Assembly: GCA_963606965.1 (NCBI GenBank)
Contig: CAVDAL010000094.1
Coordinates: 1 to 10,141, forward strand
Length of the DNA: 10,141 nucleotides
Direction of reading: 5' to 3'
DNA from: CAVDAL01 sp963606965
GTDB taxonomy: Bacteria > Actinomycetota > Coriobacteriia > Coriobacteriales > QAMH01
Shown: one piece after another, positions 5,177 through 10,141 of the stretch
Layout: each line of letters starts with the position of its first letter
Numbering within the stretch: position 1 is the stretch's first letter
Translations under genes and position numbers: made by a program
The notes under the pieces: model-generated
Database searches by the model: none
Seen by the model: only the letters and a program-made list of their open reading frames with translations
Told to the model about the DNA's origin: nothing

Positions 5177-8083
5177 ATGGCGAATATGCGTGTTTATGAG
5201 CTTGCCAAGGAATATGGGATGGATTCCAAAGAACTCCTTGAAAAGCTTGCAGAAATGAAGATTCCGGCAAGGAATCACGCTTCCACTTTGCTTGATGCTT
5301 ATGTTACAAAAGTACGCAAGCAACTTGATGCAGAGCGCAAACAGGAAACAGCTGAGAGCAAAGACGAAGCCAAGCAAAAAGCAGAGGCTGAATCTGAAGC
5401 AAAACGCGTTTTGGAAGAAAGAAAAAAGCTAGAAGCTGAACGCAAAAAAGCAGCTGAAGCAGAAAAGCGTCGCAGACAAGAAGAATGGATTGCAGCACAC
5501 CCACAAGAAGCTGAAAAATTGAAGGCTGAAGCTAAGGCTCGCGCACAGGCAAAAGCTAAGGCTGAAGCTGCAGCTAAAGCGCAAGCAAAAGCAGAAGAAG
5601 AGGCAAAAGCCAGCAAGCAAGAAGAACAGAAGGAAGAGCCAAAACCTGCTGCTAAAAAAGAAGAGAAAGCAGAAGTGAAAAAGCAGGACAAACCTGCTGC
5701 TAAAAAAGAACCCGTCCAAAAAGAAAAAAGCGCTGCAAAGAAAAAAGAAGAAATAGCAAAAGAAGAGAAAAAGCCACAGAAGAAGGCACAAGAGCAGAAG
5801 AAAGATAAGCCTGCTGAAAAGAAGGCATCTTCTTCGCCTGCAAAAAAGCAAACGAATAAGAAAAATGCAGAGGCTCAAGAAAAGTCAATTTTTGATGGAT
5901 TGCTTTCGCAAATTGCTGCTGAAAATGATCGCCTTGCTCATGAAAAAGAAGAAGAAAAGCAGAGCAAGGGCAAGAGAAGTCAAGATAGGCGCGGTTCAGG
6001 TCAAAAGTCGCATAGACAAAAGTTTGACAATGATGAAGAAGATTCACGCGAAAGATCTGGCGGTAAAAGAAAGAAGCGCAAGAATCAAAAGTATCAGGAT
6101 CGTGAAGATTTTGATTCAGTTGATTCAGAATCTGAAGACGATAGATATCGTCAAATGGCTATGGCTGCAGAAAAATTGCAGCGAGATAAAATTTTAGAAG
6201 AAGCTCGCGCAGCTGTTGCAGAGGCTGAAAAAGAATCGACTGGCCGTCGCAAAAAGCGTAAAGAACGTCGTGCTGCTGAAGCTGCAAAGAAGGCAGAAGA
6301 AGAAGCAATTCGCGAGGCAGAAAAAACAGGTCTTGCTATTGGTACAGTTCGCGTTGTTAGCGGTGTGACTGTTGGCGAGCTTGCAGAATTGTTAGACGTT
6401 CCTGCAAATGAAGTTGTTAAGCGCCTGTTTTTGTTGGGCACTCCAATGACTGTTACGCAAACTTTGAGCGACGATCTTGTTGAACTTATTGCTGGCGATC
6501 TTGGTCGTGAGGTCCATATTGTTTCCCAGGAAGAGGAAATGTCATTCACATTCCATGATGATGAAAAGGACTTAAAACCACGTCCACCAGTTGTTACTGT
6601 TATGGGTCATGTTGACCATGGTAAGACATCTTTATTGGATGCGATTCGCGCGACTGGCGTTGTTGAAACTGAAGCTGGCGGCATTACTCAGCACATTGGT
6701 GCTTCTGTTGTTTGGATTAATGGTAAACAGATAACATTTATCGATACTCCTGGTCATGAAGCATTTACTGCAATGCGTGCTCGTGGTGCGCAGGTCACAG
6801 ATGTAATTGTTTTGGTTGTTGCTGCAGATGATGGCGTAATGCCACAGACAATTGAGGCTATCAACCATGCAAATGCTGCTGGTGTCCCGATTGTTGTTGC
6901 TATCAACAAAATTGATAAAGATGGAGCTAACCCAGATCGTGTGCGCAGCGAACTTGCAGAATATAATGTAATTTCTGAGGAATGGGGCGGACAAAATATG
7001 TTCGTCGAAGTTTCTGCAAAGAAAAATATTGGTATTGATGACTTGCTTGAAACTATTATTTTGCAAGCGGATGTTTTGGAACTTAAAGCTAATCCTGATA
7101 CGCAAGCAAGTGGTTTTGTTATTGAAGCAAATCTTGATAAGGGTCGCGGTTCTGTTGCAACAGTTATTGTTCAGCGCGGTACCTTGCATGTTGGCGACAC
7201 ACTTGTTGCTGGTACAACATATGGCCATGTTCGCGCATTGATTGACCCTAAGGGCAATAATGTAACAGAGTGCAAGCCTTCTGACCCTGTTGAAATTTTG
7301 GGTTTGAATTCTGTGCCAAATGCTGGTGATGAATTCTGTGTATTTGAAGATGAATCTGAAGCTCGCAAACTTGCAGAAGAACGCGACTTGAAAAAGCGCC
7401 TTGCAGCCCAAGAACGCCGCGGACATGTTAGCTTGGATGACTTGTTTGCTCGCATTGAAAATGAAAAGCTTGCAGAGCTTAATCTTATTGTTAAAGCTGA
7501 TGTTCAAGGTTCAATTGAAGCTTTGGTTGGCAAGCTTGAAGAAATGGATCAGTCTGAAGTCCGCATCAATATTATTCATTCTGCTGTTGGTGGCGTCACA
7601 GAAACTGATGTTACATTTGCAGCAGCATCTGATGCAATTATTATTGGCTTTGGTGTTCGTCCAGATGCAAAAGCAAGAGCTGCAGCTGAGCGTGAAAAAG
7701 TTGATATTCGCTTATATAGCGTTATTTATAAAGCTATTGAAGAAATCAATGCTGCTCGCGTTGGTTTGCTTGCGCCTGAAGAAGTTGAAGTTGATACAGG
7801 TTCAGCAGATGTGCGTGAGTTGTTCAGAATGCCAAAGATTGGCGTTATTGCTGGCTGCTTGGTCACTGAAGGCGAAATTGCAAATACTGATTCTGTTCGA
7901 GTTGTTCGCAATGGCATTGTTGTTCATACGGGTAAAGTTGCATCAATGCGCCATTATCGCGATGATGTTTCTAGCGTTCGTGCTGGTACAGAATGCGGCA
8001 TTGGCTTGGAGGGCTTCCAAGATATTAAAGAAGGCGACATTTTAGAAGGCTTCCGCATTGAAGAAGTCAAGCGCACGGAGTAA
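5177..8083 (+). CDS. infB: Translation initiation factor IF-2
   Basis: GTPase that brings fMet-tRNA to the 30S subunit and promotes subunit joining. The 968 residues comprise: an IF2_N domain (about 4-53, MRVYELAKEYGMDSKELLEK); a very long charged linker (about 54-385) rich in Lys, Glu and Ala; a second IF2_N domain (389-449); the G domain with G1 GHVDHGKT (477-484), G2 GITQHIG, G3 DTPGH (523-527), G4 NKID (577-580) and G5 SAK (613-615); then beta-barrel domain II, domain III (about 755-860) and the fMet-tRNA-binding domain IV at the C-terminus. All GTPase residues are intact. The linker explains the length and is likely a disordered or coiled-coil region; it has poly-A-rich codons and an internal 21-base direct repeat. 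The ATG has only a weak GGGACGG-like ribosome binding site. Confidence 0.98.
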   Translation: MANMRVYELAKEYGMDSKELLEKLAEMKIPARNHASTLLDAYVTKVRKQLDAERKQETAESKDEAKQKAEAESEAKRVLEERKKLEAERKKAAEAEKRRRQEEWIAAHPQEAEKLKAEAKARAQAKAKAEAAAKAQAKAEEEAKASKQEEQKEEPKPAAKKEEKAEVKKQDKPAAKKEPVQKEKSAAKKKEEIAKEEKKPQKKAQEQKKDKPAEKKASSSPAKKQTNKKNAEAQEKSIFDGLLSQIAAENDRLAHEKEEEKQSKGKRSQDRRGSGQKSHRQKFDNDEEDSRERSGGKRKKRKNQKYQDREDFDSVDSESEDDRYRQMAMAAEKLQRDKILEEARAAVAEAEKESTGRRKKRKERRAAEAAKKAEEEAIREAEKTGLAIGTVRVVSGVTVGELAELLDVPANEVVKRLFLLGTPMTVTQTLSDDLVELIAGDLGREVHIVSQEEEMSFTFHDDEKDLKPRPPVVTVMGHVDHGKTSLLDAIRATGVVETEAGGITQHIGASVVWINGKQITFIDTPGHEAFTAMRARGAQVTDVIVLVVAADDGVMPQTIEAINHANAAGVPIVVAINKIDKDGANPDRVRSELAEYNVISEEWGGQNMFVEVSAKKNIGIDDLLETIILQADVLELKANPDTQASGFVIEANLDKGRGSVATVIVQRGTLHVGDTLVAGTTYGHVRALIDPKGNNVTECKPSDPVEILGLNSVPNAGDEFCVFEDESEARKLAEERDLKKRLAAQERRGHVSLDDLFARIENEKLAELNLIVKADVQGSIEALVGKLEEMDQSEVRINIIHSAVGGVTETDVTFAAASDAIIIGFGVRPDAKARAAAEREKVDIRLYSVIYKAIEEINAARVGLLAPEEVEVDTGSADVRELFRMPKIGVIAGCLVTEGEIANTDSVRVVRNGIVVHTGKVASMRHYRDDVSSVRAGTECGIGLEGFQDIKEGDILEGFRIEEVKRTE
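5642..5710 (+). repeat. 21-base direct repeat in the infB linker
   Basis: The same 21 bases occur at 5642-5662 and 5690-5710, starting 48 bases (16 codons) apart and therefore in frame. Both begin AAACCTGCTGC, contain an A6 run, and encode KPAAKKE. The copies lie inside the Lys/Glu/Ala-rich IF2 linker and probably reflect local duplication or codon reuse. Recombination between them would remove 16 codons without a frameshift. Confidence 0.7.
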
Positions 8084-8086
8084 GCT

Positions 8087-8452
8087 ATGAAGAATAGTTC
8101 AGCGTCGCGCAAAGCTAATGAAGTTTTGCGCGGCAAAATCGCAAATATTTTGCTCTTTCATGTTTCTGACCCAAGACTTCAAATGATCACTGTGACTGGT
8201 GTTGAAGTTTCAGGAGATAAGTCGGTGGCAAATATTTATATTTCCGCTGATGAAAAGCGCTATGACTCTGTTGAAAGAGGCTTGGAGGCTGCAAAAGGGC
8301 GCATTCGTTCTATTTTGGCAAGTGAACTTGATTGGCGCATTACTCCTGAGCTCAGATTCCATATAGACAAAAGTGTTGATGAAGCGCAGCGCATTGCACG
8401 TGCTTTGGAGGACGAAAGCAAATGGCAACAATCGATTTCAAACCAGCAATAG
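8087..8452 (+). CDS. rbfA: 30S ribosome-binding factor A
   Basis: A cold-shock-type assembly factor that binds the 30S subunit near helix 1 of 16S rRNA during late maturation. The 121-residue length is typical. Visible family features are an N-terminal basic helix (SRKANEVLRGKIANILL), the core SDPRLQMITVTGVEVSGDKSVANIYIS, and the second half WRITPELRFHIDKSVDEAQRI, matching the single KH-like fold. The ATG lies 3 bases after the infB stop and has GGAG 6 bases upstream, overlapping the end of infB. Its last 31 bases overlap the next gene, so the C-terminal residues (KWQQSISNQQ) are dictated partly by the downstream start region and are probably not functionally important. Confidence 0.95.
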   Translation: MKNSSASRKANEVLRGKIANILLFHVSDPRLQMITVTGVEVSGDKSVANIYISADEKRYDSVERGLEAAKGRIRSILASELDWRITPELRFHIDKSVDEAQRIARALEDESKWQQSISNQQ

Positions 8453-9390
8453 AGCTTATTGATAGCGCAAAAACTGTTGCTATTTGCGGGCATATAAATC
8501 CAGATGGCGACAGCATTGGCTCGACTTTAGCTTTAAGCATTGCATTAGAAAAGGTTGGCAAAAAGGTTTGGCCTCTTGTTCCAAAAAAGGAAAATTTAGA
8601 GCAGTTTGAATTTTTGCCAGGCTTTGCGAGTGTGCAGTCTGCAAAAAATTTTGATGAAGAAGTTGACCTGTTTATTCTTGTTGATGTTTCAGTTTCTTCA
8701 AGAATTGGGGATGCTAACCATGCTTTTCATAAAGCGGGAAAGACCCTTGTTATAGACCATCATGAGCATTGCGACTTGGAAGCAAATTGCAAAATTTCTG
8801 ACCCGAGCGCTGCTGCAACCGGCTTGCTTATTTGGGACCTTGCAAAGCAGCTTGGTGTGGAAAATGATCAAGGAATTGCGCTTGCGTGCTTGACTGCCGT
8901 TGTGACAGACACTGGAAGATTTCAATATCAAAATGCTGATTCACAGGCATTTAATGGCGCTGCAGAAATGGTAGCAGCTGGTGCTTGCGCAAGCGACATT
9001 GCTCTGAATATTTATCAGCGCAAGTCGCGTGCTGCTTTAGAGCTTTCTGCATTGGCTGTTCAACGCTCAGAGCTTTCCTGCGGTGGTCGTGCTGTTGTTT
9101 CTTGGATTACTAAAGACGATTACAAACAGCTTGGCGCGAATAAGCAAGATTCTGAAGGTTTGATTGATGTTATTCGTCAACTTGACGGAATAGAAATTGC
9201 TGTTATGTTGCGCGAACAGGACGATGCTGTGCGCGCTAGTATTCGTTCGAAAAGTGAACGTGATGTTGCAGCCATTGCAAATTCATTTGGCGGTGGCGGG
9301 CACAAGGCAGCTGCCGGTTTTACAATCGAAGACAATTTGGACAATGCTAAAAAAGCTGTTGAAGAAGCTTTGGCAAAAGAGTTTGAATAA
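8422..9390 (+). CDS. nrnA: DHH/DHHA1 phosphoesterase, NrnA-like (nano-RNase / pAp phosphatase)
   Basis: A predicted cytoplasmic, metal-dependent (usually Mn) phosphoesterase. Known NrnA proteins degrade 2-5 nucleotide RNAs and dephosphorylate pAp; some relatives also cleave cyclic dinucleotide products. Among 322 residues, the DHH domain shows GHINPDGDSIGS (23-34, with D28 and D30), LVDVS (D88), DHHEHCD (DHH at 112-114) and VVTDTGRF (D163). The C-terminal DHHA1 domain carries GGGGHKAAAGF (from 290). All expected metal-binding residues are present and no membrane segment is seen. The ATG at 8422 lies within rbfA, has GGAGG 10 bases upstream, and gives the correct family N-terminus. This rbfA-DHH-truB position is common in Gram-positive bacteria. 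Family membership is certain; the exact substrate is not provable from sequence. Confidence 0.9.
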   Translation: MATIDFKPAIELIDSAKTVAICGHINPDGDSIGSTLALSIALEKVGKKVWPLVPKKENLEQFEFLPGFASVQSAKNFDEEVDLFILVDVSVSSRIGDANHAFHKAGKTLVIDHHEHCDLEANCKISDPSAAATGLLIWDLAKQLGVENDQGIALACLTAVVTDTGRFQYQNADSQAFNGAAEMVAAGACASDIALNIYQRKSRAALELSALAVQRSELSCGGRAVVSWITKDDYKQLGANKQDSEGLIDVIRQLDGIEIAVMLREQDDAVRASIRSKSERDVAAIANSFGGGGHKAAAGFTIEDNLDNAKKAVEEALAKEFE

Positions 9391-10141
9391 ATGGGACGTC
9401 GCCAGACTACAGATTATTGCGGGATTTTGGCGATAGATAAGCCAGCTGGAATAACATCTCATGATGTTGTTGATATTGTGCGCCGTGCTACAGGCGAGCG
9501 CCGCGTTGGCCATGCTGGCACTTTGGACCCCTTGGCTACAGGTTTGATTTTGGTTTGTGTTGGTCCTGCTACGCGTCTTTCAAATTATTTGACTGGTCAT
9601 GATAAAAGTTATATTGCGCGAATTGTTTTTGGCGCGGCAACTGACACCGATGATTCTGAAGGGCGCATTGTTACTGTTTATTCAAACTGCGCACCGGGCA
9701 GTGGCCTTCAAGTTTTGGACGAATGTAGCCATGAAGAAATTTTGAATGACTTGCTTGGCGAATCTATGCAATTGCCTCCTGCATATTCTGCGATAAAGAA
9801 AAATGGAGTTGTTGCATATAAAGCAGCCCGTGAAGGTAAAAGTCTTGATTTGCAGGCGCGTCCAATAAGAATTGATGAAGCAAACTTGATTGATAAAGGC
9901 GAAGTTGCAGTTGATCTAAATGATGGCGAAGGCGGCAGGTTTCAAGCGCAGCTGCCTTATTGGGACGTTTTTTTGCGCGTTAGCAAGGGGACTTATATTC
10001 GCTCTATCGCTCGTGACTTGGGGCAACAGCTTGGTTGCGGCGCTCATATTGGCAATTTGCGACGTGTCGAATGTAGCGATTGCAAAGTTGATGATGCTTT
10101 AAGTCTGCGTGACCTTGCAAAAATTATGGAAGATGGTGCTG
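9391..10141 (+). CDS. truB: tRNA pseudouridine(55) synthase TruB (partial, cut by window end)
   Basis: Isomerises U55 to pseudouridine in the T-loop of elongator tRNAs. I translated 250 codons before the right edge with no stop; the family is usually about 300 residues, so a C-terminal part is missing because of the window. Visible features are GILAIDKPAGITSHDVV (11-27), the catalytic motif GHAGTLDPLATG with nucleophile D46, the conserved tyrosine in DKSYIARI, QLPPAYSAIKKNG, and KGTYIRSIARDLGQQLG near residue 205-220. The ATG directly follows the upstream TAA with no gap; only a weak AAGAG-type ribosome binding site is seen within the DHH gene, so translation likely depends on coupling. Confidence 0.95.
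   Translation, partial: MGRRQTTDYCGILAIDKPAGITSHDVVDIVRRATGERRVGHAGTLDPLATGLILVCVGPATRLSNYLTGHDKSYIARIVFGAATDTDDSEGRIVTVYSNCAPGSGLQVLDECSHEEILNDLLGESMQLPPAYSAIKKNGVVAYKAAREGKSLDLQARPIRIDEANLIDKGEVAVDLNDGEGGRFQAQLPYWDVFLRVSKGTYIRSIARDLGQQLGCGAHIGNLRRVECSDCKVDDALSLRDLAKIMEDGA

Noticed and set aside
5651..5710. A6G runs in infB as programmed frameshift sites
   Set aside because: The runs sit as GCT AAA AAA GAA, out of the X XXY YYZ phase needed for a -1 shift, and no alternative product or stimulatory structure is evident.
5429..5878. Antisense frame rich in Phe, Leu, Cys and Ser that looks like membrane segments
   Set aside because: It is the complement of Lys/Glu codons in the IF2 linker; AAA/AAG/GAA read backwards give Phe, Leu and Ser.
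6632..7507. Long antisense open frame (291 codons) opposite the IF2 G domain
   Set aside because: Lies wholly opposite a highly conserved coding region, has no ribosome binding site or recognisable domain, and is explained by codon bias of infB.

Overview
This window is a housekeeping segment of an AT-leaning bacterial chromosome (by eye a little above 40% GC), with every gene on the + strand. It holds leuS, then a gene-free, hairpin-rich gap of about 410 bases, then the translation/transcription operon rimP-nusA-ylxR(rnpM)-infB-rbfA-DHH phosphoesterase-truB. The window ends inside truB. The gene order, with a DHH phosphoesterase between rbfA and truB, fits Gram-positive phyla. The long IF2 linker, the NusA without E. 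coli-type C-terminal repeats and the moderate GC suggest a low-GC actinobacterium, possibly Coriobacteriia. That placement is inference from protein character only and is tentative.

Layout: 1-154 holds a TATAAT-type promoter and a roughly 95-base leuS leader with one hairpin and an (AAATT)3 tract before the ribosome binding site. Positions 155-2707 are leuS. Positions 2708-2939 have no convincing gene, but include an AT-rich stretch and two overlapping, mutually exclusive hairpins (2843-2900) that may end the leuS transcript. A good extended -10 promoter lies at 2940-2969, followed by a leader of about 140 bases with three hairpins. The last hairpin is terminator-like and sits just before the rimP ribosome binding site. 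From 3118 to the right edge the genes are packed with gaps of 18 bases or less, or with overlaps (TAATG twice, and a 31-base overlap of rbfA with the DHH gene), consistent with one translationally coupled operon.

The operon products act on the same machinery. RimP and RbfA mature the 30S subunit, IF2 starts translation, NusA controls RNA polymerase pausing, termination and antitermination, YlxR/RnpM is an RNA-binding RNase P modulator, the DHH enzyme degrades nano-RNAs and/or pAp, and TruB makes pseudouridine 55 in tRNA. LeuRS upstream charges tRNA-Leu from its own promoter.

I found no mobile element, CRISPR array, tRNA, rRNA or defence-type gene. The points most worth a second look are a Cys3His zinc-finger-like tail on NusA, the structured rimP leader, the twin hairpins after leuS, and unusual residues in the LeuRS editing and KMSKS motifs. 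None of these amounts to a demonstrated new system.
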